In this document: in pieces, positions 14,015 through 21,565 of the stretch
Layout of the letters: each line of letters opens with the position of its first letter
Position numbering within the stretch: the first letter of the stretch is position 1
Assembly (NCBI GenBank): GCA_035699705.1
Contig: DASSPI010000190.1
Location: 1 to 43,865 of the forward strand
Direction: 5' to 3'
Source of the DNA: CANKHA01 sp035699705
Lineage (GTDB): Bacteria > Pseudomonadota > Alphaproteobacteria > Rhizobiales > Xanthobacteraceae
Length of the DNA: 43,865 bases
Position numbers and translations under genes: made by a program
Notes under the pieces: generated by a model
What the model saw: the letters and a program-made list of their open reading frames with translations, nothing else
Told to the model about the DNA's origin: nothing
Databases searched by the model: none

Positions 14015-16219
14015 TCACCCATTCACCCGCACGACCTTGGCCACCACCGGCTTGGCCCGTAATTGCCCGATGATTGAAGTGAGATGCTTGAGGTCATAGA
14101 CCTCGAGGTCGATGGTGAGCTCGGTGAAATCGGGCGAGCGCCGTGTCATGTGGACGTTGTCGATATTGCCGTCGTGGTCGGCGATGATCTGGGTGATCTG
14201 CGCCAGCGTGCCGGGCTCGTTCAGCGACTGCACCTGCAGGCGCGCGGGAAAGCGCTGCGGGCTTTCGGCGTCCATGTCCCATTGCACGTCGAGCCAGCGT
14301 TCCGGCGCTTCCTCGAAATCCTTCAGCGCCGGCGAATGGATCGGATAGATCGTGATCCCCTGCCCTGGCGTGAGAATTCCGACGATGCGGTCGCCCGGCA
14401 CCGCGCCGCCGTTGGCGGCAAAACGCACCGGCAAGTCGCTGTTGATGCCGCGAATGGGCAGCGGCGTGCCCTCACTTGGAACCTTGAACTTCAGCGACTT
14501 CGCGCGCTTGAGCCCGAACCAGCCGCTTTCGGACTTGGCCGGCTGGGCGGCCCGCGCGGCCGCGCGTTCGTCCTTGTAGTCCGGATACATGGCGCGGGCG
14601 ACGTCCGCGGCTTTCATCTCGCCGCGGCCGACCGCCGCCATCACATCGTCAATCGAGGCGCGCGCCAGGCGCGGCAGCGCGCCGCGCAATTTGTCGTCGG
14701 AATATTCGATCTTCACGCGCTGGAACAGCCGCTCCACGATGCGCCGTCCCAGCCCGGCATATTGTGCCCGAATGGCCGCCCGCGTCGCCCGCCGGATCGC
14801 CGCGCGCGCCTTGCCGGTGACCACGATGGATTCCCAGGCTGCCGGCGGCGCCACTTGCGCTTTCGAGGTGATGATTTCCACCTCGTCGCCATTGTTGAGC
14901 TGCGAGGCGAGAGGCGAAATCTGGCCGTTGATCTTGCAGCCCACGGCCATGTTGCCGACGTCGGTATGTACCGCGTAGGCAAAATCGATTGGCGTGCCGC
15001 CGCGCGGCAGCGCGATCAGCTTGCCCTTGGGGGTGAAGCAGAAGACCTGGTCATGGAACAGCTCGAGCTTGGTGTGCTCGAGGAATTCCTCGGGATTCGA
15101 ACCTTCGGCCAGAAGCTCGATCGTGCGGCGCAGCCAGGCATAGGCGCTGGATTCGCGCGACAGCATTTCGGTCGGCGAGCTTTCGCTGTCCTTGTAGAGC
15201 GCATGCGCGGCGATGCCGTATTCGGCGATATCGTCCATCTCGCCCGTGCGGATCTGCAGCTCCACGCGCTGCTTTCCCGGGCCGACCACCGTGGTGTGAA
15301 TCGAGCGGTAATCGTTCTGCTTCGGCGTCGAGATGTAGTCCTTGAAGCGTCCCGGCACCACCGGCCAGGTCGTATGGACGATGCCCAGCGCCTGATAGCA
15401 CTCGTGCACGGTTTTAAGGCTGATACGAAAACCGTAGATATCCGAGAGCTGCTCGAAGCCGACCGATTTGCGCTCCATCTTGCGCCAGATCGAATAGGCG
15501 CGCTTGCGCCGCCCATGGACCTTGGCACGCAGCAAGCCGCGTTCGGCAAGCTTCCTGGCGAGTTGCTCCTCAATCTCGCTGATCAGATCCTTGTTGCGGT
15601 CGGCAAGCGTGAGCAGCCGTTCGGTCACCACCTGATAGGCCTCGGGATTGATCTCCCGAAACGACAGGTCTTCCAGCTCTTCGCGCATCTCGTGCATGCC
15701 CATGCGGCCGGCGAGCGGGGCATAGATGTCGAGCGTCTCTTCGGCGATGCGCCGGCGCGCTTCCGACGCCATGTGCTCGAGAGTGCGCATATTGTGCAGC
15801 CGGTCGGCCAGCTTCACCAGCAGCACGCGCACGTCGTCGGCGATGGCGAGCAGCAGCTTGCGCAGGTTCTCCGCCTGCTTGGCTTCCTTGGTGACGAGAT
15901 CGAGCTTCTTCAGCTTGGTCAGGCCTTCGACCAGCACACCGATGTCATGCCCGAACAAGGATTCGATCTCGGCACGCGTCGTTTCGGTGTCCTCGATCGT
16001 GTCGTGCAACAAGGCGGCGGCGATGGTCGCATCGTCAAGCTTCAGGTCCGTGACGATCGCCGCGACTTCCAGGGGATGGGAAAAATACGGATCGCCCGAG
16101 GCGCGCGTCTGCTCGCCATGCGCCTTCATGGCGTAGACATAGGCGCGGTTGAGCAGCGCCTCGTCGGTGTTCGGATTGTAGCGTCGGACCCGCTCGATCA
16201 GGTCGTATTGCCGCATCAT
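14015..16219 (-). CDS. rsh: Bifunctional (p)ppGpp synthetase/hydrolase (Rel/SpoT)
   Basis: A 734-residue stringent-response enzyme that makes and degrades (p)ppGpp. The HD hydrolase domain shows FSHPLEVA and LLHDTIEDTE; the synthetase domain has RRKRAYSIWRKME, YGFRI and DYISTPKQNDYRSIHTT; then TGS (IALPRGGTPIDFAYAVHTDVG), a Zn-finger/RRM-type region and a C-terminal ACT domain (LNEPGTLAQITQIIADHDGNID). Both catalytic halves look intact, as in the single alphaproteobacterial Rsh. The start is set at MMRQYDLIERVRRYNP, where family members begin; an upstream ATG at 16345 would add 42 Pro/Arg-rich residues and cannot be excluded. It follows rpoZ behind a terminator and is almost contiguous with pdxJ. 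Confidence 0.94.
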   Translation of the reverse strand: MMRQYDLIERVRRYNPNTDEALLNRAYVYAMKAHGEQTRASGDPYFSHPLEVAAIVTDLKLDDATIAAALLHDTIEDTETTRAEIESLFGHDIGVLVEGLTKLKKLDLVTKEAKQAENLRKLLLAIADDVRVLLVKLADRLHNMRTLEHMASEARRRIAEETLDIYAPLAGRMGMHEMREELEDLSFREINPEAYQVVTERLLTLADRNKDLISEIEEQLARKLAERGLLRAKVHGRRKRAYSIWRKMERKSVGFEQLSDIYGFRISLKTVHECYQALGIVHTTWPVVPGRFKDYISTPKQNDYRSIHTTVVGPGKQRVELQIRTGEMDDIAEYGIAAHALYKDSESSPTEMLSRESSAYAWLRRTIELLAEGSNPEEFLEHTKLELFHDQVFCFTPKGKLIALPRGGTPIDFAYAVHTDVGNMAVGCKINGQISPLASQLNNGDEVEIITSKAQVAPPAAWESIVVTGKARAAIRRATRAAIRAQYAGLGRRIVERLFQRVKIEYSDDKLRGALPRLARASIDDVMAAVGRGEMKAADVARAMYPDYKDERAAARAAQPAKSESGWFGLKRAKSLKFKVPSEGTPLPIRGINSDLPVRFAANGGAVPGDRIVGILTPGQGITIYPIHSPALKDFEEAPERWLDVQWDMDAESPQRFPARLQVQSLNEPGTLAQITQIIADHDGNIDNVHMTRRSPDFTELTIDLEVYDLKHLTSIIGQLRAKPVVAKVVRVNG

Positions 16220-16458
16220 CTGCGGCTTACGCGATCGCGGCTTGCGGTCCGCCGCCGGCCGGGCCCGAGCCGGGGCATGCTCGCGCGGCGGCGGATGCGG
16301 CACACCCGCCTTGGCTATCGGTAGATCGGTACCTGATCGCGCCATGCACTATCCCGGCTTGCTTGGGCCTCATATAGGCGGCCCTAGGCCTAAACATAGG
16401 ATAACACGGCGATTCGCCCGCGCCGCAAGAAACCGCCCAAAACGGTTGCCGAAAACGC

Positions 16459-16488
16459 AACGGCCCGGAGCGGAAGCTCCGGGCCGTT
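16459..16488 (-). terminator. Strong hairpin downstream of rpoZ
   Basis: A perfect 13-bp inverted repeat (arm AACGGCCCGGAGC, loop GGAA/TTCC) 24 bp after the rpoZ stop. On the minus strand it is followed by a GCGTTTTC stretch, so it would act as a terminator or attenuator between rpoZ and rel. Confidence 0.75.
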
Positions 16489-16512
16489 CAAAACCATCGC
16501 TGCGGAAGACGC

Positions 16513-16911
16513 TTATTCTTCCTCTTCCGGCTGTTCTTCCGGAGGGGCCAGACCTTCCAGGCCCTTGAGCAGCTCCTCCTCGGTCATCCGCTCGCCCGTG
16601 ACCTCGGTATCGTCAGCCTCGATGCCGGCGCCGGCAGCGGCCGCGCCGATCAGCGGAACCGTCTCGGGCTCCGGCTCATCGACCTCGACGTACTTCTGCA
16701 GTGAATGGATCAAGTCTTCCCGCAGATCCTCGGGGGAAATGGTGGTGTCCGCGATCTCGCGCAGCGCCACCACCGGATTCTTGTCGTTATCACGCTCGAC
16801 CGTGATCTGCGCACCTGACGAAATCATGCGTCCGCGGTGGCTGGCGAGCAGGACAAGGTCGAACCGGTTGTCGACTTTATCGATGCAGTCCTCAACAGTG
16901 ACACGGGCCAT
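16513..16911 (-). CDS. rpoZ: RNA polymerase omega subunit
   Basis: A 132-residue omega subunit, which binds the beta' subunit, helps assemble RNA polymerase and forms part of a ppGpp site. The N-terminus MARVTVEDCIDKVDNRFDLVLLASHRGRMI and ALREIADTTISPEDL are characteristic. The C-terminal tail is long and very acidic (PPEEQPEEEE), as in other rhizobial omegas. It is next to rel, the usual genomic link between omega and (p)ppGpp synthesis, but separated from it by a strong hairpin. It is divergent from the NYN gene. Confidence 0.95.
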   Translation of the reverse strand: MARVTVEDCIDKVDNRFDLVLLASHRGRMISSGAQITVERDNDKNPVVALREIADTTISPEDLREDLIHSLQKYVEVDEPEPETVPLIGAAAAGAGIEADDTEVTGERMTEEELLKGLEGLAPPEEQPEEEE

Positions 16912-17211
16912 CGGCTCGCGCTCCTATATCCATGGAACATTGGGTGAAACCTGAACGTTAAGTATCCACCCTGAGCCCGAAGTTCAAGCACGATTTTTTG
17001 TTTTGGCGCGATCTGGGGGCTCTGTTACGCCGCTCCAGAGCTTCAGTCCGGCCCGGTCCGCCGACATTTAAGGACCGGCCCGGGCGATCGGTGCGGTCCT
17101 TAATGCTTGGCCGGCCGGAGTTCCTGCCAGCGACGATCCGACGTTTTTTTGATCCGCGCCCCGACGCGGGGACACTGATGGGCCTCAATGGTTTTATTAC
17201 GAGAGAGCAAA
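16912..17211. other. 300-bp divergent intergenic region (rpoZ / NYN gene)
   Basis: No gene. It must hold promoters for both directions. Visible structure: an 8-bp inverted repeat TAAGGACC...GGTCCTTA (17069-17076 and 17095-17102) around a GC-rich centre, a nearby GGTCCG...GGACC repeat at about 17055-17076, and a run of seven T at about 17145. No clear -35/-10 pair could be chosen. Confidence 0.4.
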
Positions 17212-17871
17212 ATGTCCGTGCCCAACGAGAAAATAGCCCTGTTCATCGACGGCGCCAACCTGTACGCCACCGCCAAGGCCCTCGGCTTCGACATCGACTA
17301 CAAGCGCCTGTTGCGTGAGTTTCAGTCGCGCGGCTACCTGATGCGCGCCTTTTACTACACCGCGGTGATCGAGGATCAGGAATATTCCTCCATTCGCCCG
17401 CTGATCGATTGGCTCGACTACAATGGCTATAGCGTGGTGACCAAAGCGACCAAGGAATTCGTCGACCAGACCGGCCGCCGCAAGGTGAAGGGCAATATGG
17501 ACATCGAGCTCGCGGTCGATGCCATGGAGCTCGCCGGTCACATCGACCAGATGGTGCTGTTCTCGGGCGACGGCGATTTCCGCTCGCTGGTGGAGGCGGT
17601 GCAGCGGCGCGGCGTGCGCGTCGTCGTCGTTTCCACGATTTCGACCCAGCCGCCGATGGTGGCCGACGAGTTGCGCCGGCAGGCCGACCAGTTCGTCGAC
17701 ATCATCGAACTGCAAGGCAAGATCGGCCGTGACCCGGGAGACCGCAGCGACCGTCCACCCCGAGAGCCCCGTGAATCGCGCGAGCCGCGCCAGCACACGC
17801 CGCAATTCCTGCAACGGCCCGCCGCCGTGCCACAGCGCGCCGGCGCCGACGACGACGATTTCGAAGACTAG
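17212..17871 (+). CDS. NYN domain (LabA/PIN-like) putative ribonuclease
   Basis: A 219-residue protein of the NYN/LabA family, PIN-like metal-dependent nucleases or RNA-binding proteins. Conserved acidic positions are visible: KIALFIDGANLYATAK near the N-terminus, KGNMDIELAVDAMELA in the middle and MVLFSGDGDFRSLVEAVQRRG. The C-terminal 50 residues are a disordered Arg/Pro/Glu-rich tail ending DDDDFED. The ATG at 17212 follows GAGAGAGCAAA; an in-frame ATG at 17188 is less well placed. It is followed 20 bp later by the uracil-DNA glycosylase gene. The exact substrate in this group is unknown. Confidence 0.85.
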   Translation: MSVPNEKIALFIDGANLYATAKALGFDIDYKRLLREFQSRGYLMRAFYYTAVIEDQEYSSIRPLIDWLDYNGYSVVTKATKEFVDQTGRRKVKGNMDIELAVDAMELAGHIDQMVLFSGDGDFRSLVEAVQRRGVRVVVVSTISTQPPMVADELRRQADQFVDIIELQGKIGRDPGDRSDRPPREPRESREPRQHTPQFLQRPAAVPQRAGADDDDFED

Positions 17872-17891
17872 CCCTCCCGAGAAACGCGGCA

Positions 17892-18530
17892 ATGCCCGTA
17901 GAGCGCGTCGAACCCTCGCGCGATTGTCCGCGCTGCCCGCGGCTGGTCGCCTTCCGCGAGAGCTGGCGCGTCAAGGAGCCAAGCTGGCACAACGCGCCGG
18001 TCCCCTCCTTCGGCCCGATCGACGCGCGGCTGCTGGTTGTCGGGCTTGCTCCCGGCTTGCAGGGTGCCAACCGCACCGGCCGGCCTTTCACCGGCGATTA
18101 CGCCGGCGATCTGCTTTACCCGACGCTGATCGAATACGGATTTGCCCAAGGCCTATACGAGGAGCGCGTCGACGACGGCCTGACAATGCTGGACGCCCGC
18201 ATCAGCAATGCGGTGCGTTGCGTGCCGCCGGAGAACAAGCCGGCCACAACCGAGATCAGAACCTGCAACGATTTCCTGAAAGCGGAAATCGCGGCCATGC
18301 CGAAGCTGCGCGCGCTGATTTCGCTCGGGCGCATCGCGCATGATGCCTCCATCGTAGCTCTGGGCGGCAGGCGCGCGGGATTCGCGTTCGGTCACGGTTG
18401 CCGGCACATGCTCGGCAACATCGCGCTGTTCAACAGCTACCACTGCTCGCGTTACAACACGAATACCGGAGTGCTGACGCCGGAAATGTTTCGCGACGTT
18501 TTCGCCAAGGCGCGCGCTTATCTCGGCTGA
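17892..18530 (+). CDS. Uracil-DNA glycosylase, family 5 (UDGb type)
   Basis: A 212-residue base-excision repair enzyme. Motif 1 is GLAPGLQGANRTGRPFTGDYAG, with Ala rather than Asp/Asn at the catalytic position, the mark of family 5; the other lesion-side motif is NSYHCSRYNTNTGVLTPEMF. Four Cys (12, 15, 110, 125: DCPRCPRL, NAVRC, RTCNDF) fit a 4Fe-4S cluster. Such enzymes remove uracil, hypoxanthine and xanthine from DNA. It follows the NYN gene by 20 bp and its 3' end overlaps the convergent peroxiredoxin gene by 13 bp. Confidence 0.88.
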   Translation: MPVERVEPSRDCPRCPRLVAFRESWRVKEPSWHNAPVPSFGPIDARLLVVGLAPGLQGANRTGRPFTGDYAGDLLYPTLIEYGFAQGLYEERVDDGLTMLDARISNAVRCVPPENKPATTEIRTCNDFLKAEIAAMPKLRALISLGRIAHDASIVALGGRRAGFAFGHGCRHMLGNIALFNSYHCSRYNTNTGVLTPEMFRDVFAKARAYLG

Positions 18531-19063
18531 GCCGCGAGCCAGCCCAGCACCTCTTCGGCATTCTTGTCCGGCGGAAAGACCGGATAAAACACTTTGCTGA
18601 CCACGCCGTCGTCGACGACGAGCGTCAGCCGTTTGAGCAATGTCATTCCGGCGGCCTCGAATGTCGGCAGCTTCAGCGCCTTCGCCAGTTCGAGCCCGGC
18701 GTCGGAAACCAGCGGGAACGGCAGTTTCAGGCGTTCGGCGGCCTCGCGCTGATAGTCCGGCGTCTGGGTGGAGAGGCCGAAGACATGGGCCACGCCCTGC
18801 CGGCGCAGCTCGGCGAAGTGATCGCGGAAGGCGCATGATTGCGGCGTGCAGCCCATGGCGCCCGGGATCGCGGCCCAGCCATCCGGCGGGGCTTTGCCCG
18901 GCTCCCCGGTGCGTGGATAGGCGTAAATGACGGTGCGGCCGGCAAGCTCGGAGAAATTCACCGAACTGCCTTCCGTCGTGGTCAGCGAGACGTCCGGCAT
19001 GCGCGCGCCCGCCAGATGCCGGGCAGCGCCGTCGTCCTGCGGCACCGGCAGCTCGTTCTGCAT
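18518..19063 (-). CDS. Peroxiredoxin, Bcp/PrxQ-like
   Basis: A 181-residue thiol peroxidase. The active site is GAMGCTPQSCAFRDHF: Cys72 is peroxidatic and Cys77 resolving, the same five-residue spacing as in E. coli Bcp. The thioredoxin-fold core includes VIYAYPRTGEPG and VFGLSTQTPDYQREAAERLKLPFPLVSDAG. The RTGEPGKAPPDGW insertion before the active site makes it slightly longer than Bcp (about 155). It reduces hydroperoxides with thioredoxin or a similar donor. It begins 5 bp after the smpB stop, so the two are probably co-transcribed. Confidence 0.88.
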   Translation of the reverse strand: MQNELPVPQDDGAARHLAGARMPDVSLTTTEGSSVNFSELAGRTVIYAYPRTGEPGKAPPDGWAAIPGAMGCTPQSCAFRDHFAELRRQGVAHVFGLSTQTPDYQREAAERLKLPFPLVSDAGLELAKALKLPTFEAAGMTLLKRLTLVVDDGVVSKVFYPVFPPDKNAEEVLGWLAAQPR

Positions 19064-19068
19064 ATCCG

Positions 19069-19542
19069 CTATCCCTTCTCCCGCATCAACCGCCCGCGCT
19101 CGCGATCCCAGGACCGCTTTTTCAATGTCTCGCGCTTGTCGTGCAGCTTCTTGCCGCGCGCCAGCGCAAGCTCAAGCTTGGCGCGGCCGCGTTCGTTGAA
19201 ATAGAGCCGCAGCGGCACCAGCGTCATGCCTTCGCGCTCCACGGCGCCGGCAAGCTTGTTCACCTGGTTCTTATGCAGCAGCAATTTGCGGCGGCGCTTC
19301 GGCTCGTGGTTGAACCGGCTCGCCTGCAGATATTCCGGGATGTTGGAATTGATCAGCCAGATCTCGCCCCCGCGCGAATCCGCATACGACTCCGCGATGG
19401 TCGCCTTGCCCGTGCGCAAGGATTTGACCTCGGTGCCGGTCAGCATGATGCCGGCCTCGAATACCTCGCCGATCTCGTAATTGAAGCGAGCCTTTCGGTT
19501 ATCGGCGACGACCTTGATCTTGCGTTCTGTTTTCGCCGCCAT
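19069..19542 (-). CDS. smpB: SsrA-binding protein SmpB
   Basis: A 157-residue tmRNA partner that delivers tmRNA to stalled ribosomes in trans-translation. The OB-fold core shows ADNRKARFNYEIGEVFEAG, LTGTEVKSLRTGKATIAESYA and the basic C-terminal helix KKLHDKRETLKKRSWDRERG needed for ribosome decoding. Length and start fit the family. No tmRNA (ssrA) sequence was recognised in the window. The upstream neighbour is mscL, 78 bp away. Confidence 0.96.
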   Translation of the reverse strand: MAAKTERKIKVVADNRKARFNYEIGEVFEAGIMLTGTEVKSLRTGKATIAESYADSRGGEIWLINSNIPEYLQASRFNHEPKRRRKLLLHKNQVNKLAGAVEREGMTLVPLRLYFNERGRAKLELALARGKKLHDKRETLKKRSWDRERGRLMREKG

Positions 19543-19620
19543 CGCTCCTCGCCTCCGCTCGCCCTAGCACCATCATAACAGCACTGCCGGGATTCGTGAC
19601 GAATAACGACCGGGAAGCCG

Positions 19621-20055
19621 TTACGAAGGCTGCGTCGGAGGCGTATGCCCCGCTTTCAGCAGATCGCGAATTTCCATCAGAAGCGCTTCCTGCCGCGTGG
19701 GCGACGGATCCGGCTTCTTGGCTTCGGCGGCACGCAGGCGATTGATGACTTTGGCCACCCAGAACAGCACCCAGGCGACGATCATGAAATTGATCGTCAC
19801 CGTAATGAAGTTGCCCCAAGCCAGCACCGCGCCTTGTTTCTTCGCCTCATCCAGCGAACCGGCCGTTACGGTGGACGACAGACCGGTAAAATAGTTGGAG
19901 AAATCCAGCCCTCCGGTGACAGCGCCGACCACTGGCATGAAGATATCGCCAACCAGCGACTGCACGATCCCATTGAAAGCAGCACCGATGATCACGCCCA
20001 CGGCCAGATCGGCCACGTTGCCGCGAACGGCAAATTCCCGGAATTCCTTCAGCAT
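19621..20055 (-). CDS. mscL: Large-conductance mechanosensitive channel
   Basis: A 144-residue homopentameric inner-membrane channel that opens under osmotic downshock. The N-terminal helix and TM1 read MLKEFREFAVRGNVADLAVGVIIGAAFNGIV; TM2 is ITVTINFMIVAWVLFWVAKVINRL; the cytoplasmic helix follows. The periplasmic loop (GGLDFSNYFTGLSSTVTAGSLDEAKKQGA) has the usual length. It lies between smpB and a small conserved gene; a 6-bp GC hairpin (CCCGCC/GGCGGG, about 20095-20109) lies just upstream. Confidence 0.96.
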   Translation of the reverse strand: MLKEFREFAVRGNVADLAVGVIIGAAFNGIVQSLVGDIFMPVVGAVTGGLDFSNYFTGLSSTVTAGSLDEAKKQGAVLAWGNFITVTINFMIVAWVLFWVAKVINRLRAAEAKKPDPSPTRQEALLMEIRDLLKAGHTPPTQPS

Positions 20056-20154
20056 GGCCCATCTCCTCTTCGCGCCGGCGCGCTAACCCGCGGACCCGCC
20101 GCAGGCGGGCATCGGCCAGGATGATGGGAAGTGTCAGTTCCGTTTTGCCGCCGG

Positions 20155-20370
20155 TCAATGGGCTTTGCGCTCACGCCAATGGGTCGGCTCGACTTCCAGC
20201 CGGCCTTGCGAATTGGCATTGACCCAGCCCCCTTCCGTCAGACGACAGGGGAACATCAGCGTGTAGGAACCGAATTGATCAGTGACCTGCAGCTCGACTT
20301 CGCGGTCGGGCGGCGCAGATTCGATAGGTTTCCAGAAGCGATTGTTCTGTTTTGGACGATAAAGGGACAC
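20155..20370 (-). CDS. Small conserved protein, DUF551-like
   Basis: A 71-residue soluble protein reading RFWKPIESAPPDREVELQVTD at the N-terminus and ending EVEPTHWRERKAH. The W-x-PIESAP and THW elements recall DUF551-type proteins, short folds of unknown function. The start appears to be GTG at 20368-20370, with no strong ribosome site, so it could begin elsewhere. It lies 96 bp downstream of dapA on the same strand. Function unknown. Confidence 0.6.
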   Translation of the reverse strand: MSLYRPKQNNRFWKPIESAPPDREVELQVTDQFGSYTLMFPCRLTEGGWVNANSQGRLEVEPTHWRERKAH

Positions 20371-20466
20371 GAAGCACCAAAATCCAATTTATCCATCGGA
20401 TTCTAACGCGGCGCGGCGCGGGATGTTCCCCCATGTGATGAGGAAATTATCCCGTTACCTGCGGCC

Positions 20467-21357
20467 CTAGTTGGTCAGGCCGGCGTGCACCAGGGCCTCG
20501 CGCACCGCCGCCTTGGTCGGTTCGGACAGCGGGACCATGGGGAGCCGCACGGTTTCTTCGCATTTGCCGAGCAGCGAGAGCGCGTATTTCGCCGGCGACG
20601 GATTGGTCTCGATGAACAATGCATGATGCAGCGGCATCAACTTGTCGTGCAGCTTGAGCGCCGTGGCGTAATCGCCCTTCAGACAGGCGCGCTGGAAATC
20701 GGCACAAAGCCGGGGCGCGACATTGGACGTCACCGAGATGCAGCCGTGACCGCCATGCGCCATGAACCCGAGGGCGGAGGCATCTTCGCCGGAAAGCTGA
20801 TTGAAGTCGGGGCCGAGCGCGGCCCGCTGCTGCGACACGCGGATCACGTTGGCGGTGGCGTCCTTCACCCCGGCGATGTTCCTCAGCGCAAACAGCCGCT
20901 TCATCGTCTCCACCGACATGTCGACCACGGACCGGCCCGGGATGTTGTAGATGATGATCGGAATGCCGATGGCGTCGTTGATCGCCTTATAGTGCTCGTA
21001 CAGCCCTTCCTGCGTCGGCTTGTTGTAATAGGGCGTCACGATCAGCACGGCGTCGGCCCCGGCCTTTTCCGCATGGCGCGACAATTCGATCGCCTCCAGC
21101 GTGGAGTTCGACCCGGAGCCGGCGATGACCGGCACGCGCCCCTTGGCCTGGTGCACGCACCATTCCACCACCTGCATATGTTCACGATGCGACAGGGTCG
21201 GGCTTTCGCCCGTGGTTCCCACGGGCACGAGGCCGCTGGTGCCTTCGCCAATCTGCCAATCGACCAGGGCGCGAAACGCGCTTTCGTCAAGCGAGCCGTT
21301 CTTGAACGGCGTGACGAGAGCGGTGAACGAGCCCCTGAAGCTCGTCTTGGCGGTCAT
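20467..21357 (-). CDS. dapA: 4-hydroxy-tetrahydrodipicolinate synthase
   Basis: A 296-residue TIM-barrel aldolase that condenses pyruvate with aspartate semialdehyde, the first step of the lysine/diaminopimelate branch. Schiff-base Lys165 is in NIAGVKDATAN, Tyr137 in IIIYNIPGRS, and the substrate motif GTTGESPTL is at about 48-55. The start at 21357 has GGGGA upstream and matches the family N-terminus (FRGSFTALVTPF); the open frame extends 42 codons further. It is divergent from the lytic transglycosylase, so two genes of peptidoglycan supply and turnover share this intergenic region. Confidence 0.96.
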   Translation of the reverse strand: MTAKTSFRGSFTALVTPFKNGSLDESAFRALVDWQIGEGTSGLVPVGTTGESPTLSHREHMQVVEWCVHQAKGRVPVIAGSGSNSTLEAIELSRHAEKAGADAVLIVTPYYNKPTQEGLYEHYKAINDAIGIPIIIYNIPGRSVVDMSVETMKRLFALRNIAGVKDATANVIRVSQQRAALGPDFNQLSGEDASALGFMAHGGHGCISVTSNVAPRLCADFQRACLKGDYATALKLHDKLMPLHHALFIETNPSPAKYALSLLGKCEETVRLPMVPLSEPTKAAVREALVHAGLTN

Positions 21358-21436
21358 GAGCGATCCCCGATTTTCCGGCGCCCGGTGGGCGGCCTTGGCC
21401 CATTGATATCGGGTCGGCCGGGCGGAAGAAAGAGGG

Positions 21437-21461
21437 CAGGCGCGGCGACAGGCCGCGCCTG
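21437..21461. promoter_or_regulatory. Perfect 10-bp hairpin in the dapA / slt intergenic region
   Basis: CAGGCGCGGC pairs with GCCGCGCCTG around a 5-base loop (GACAG). It lies between two divergent genes, so it is not a terminator for either; it could be an operator or an upstream-transcript structure. Confidence 0.3.
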
Positions 21462-21565
21462 TATGGTTCCATGCAGCCGTCAAAAGACCGCCGAATCGCG
21501 GATTTTAAAAGGCATCGACCGGACTCGCCGAAAAAATCCTCTGTAGCCGGAGGCGCGGACAAGGT

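Noticed and set aside
14084..16324. 746-residue + strand open frame over rel
   Set aside because: Antisense shadow of a clear Rel enzyme; no ribosome site or domain.
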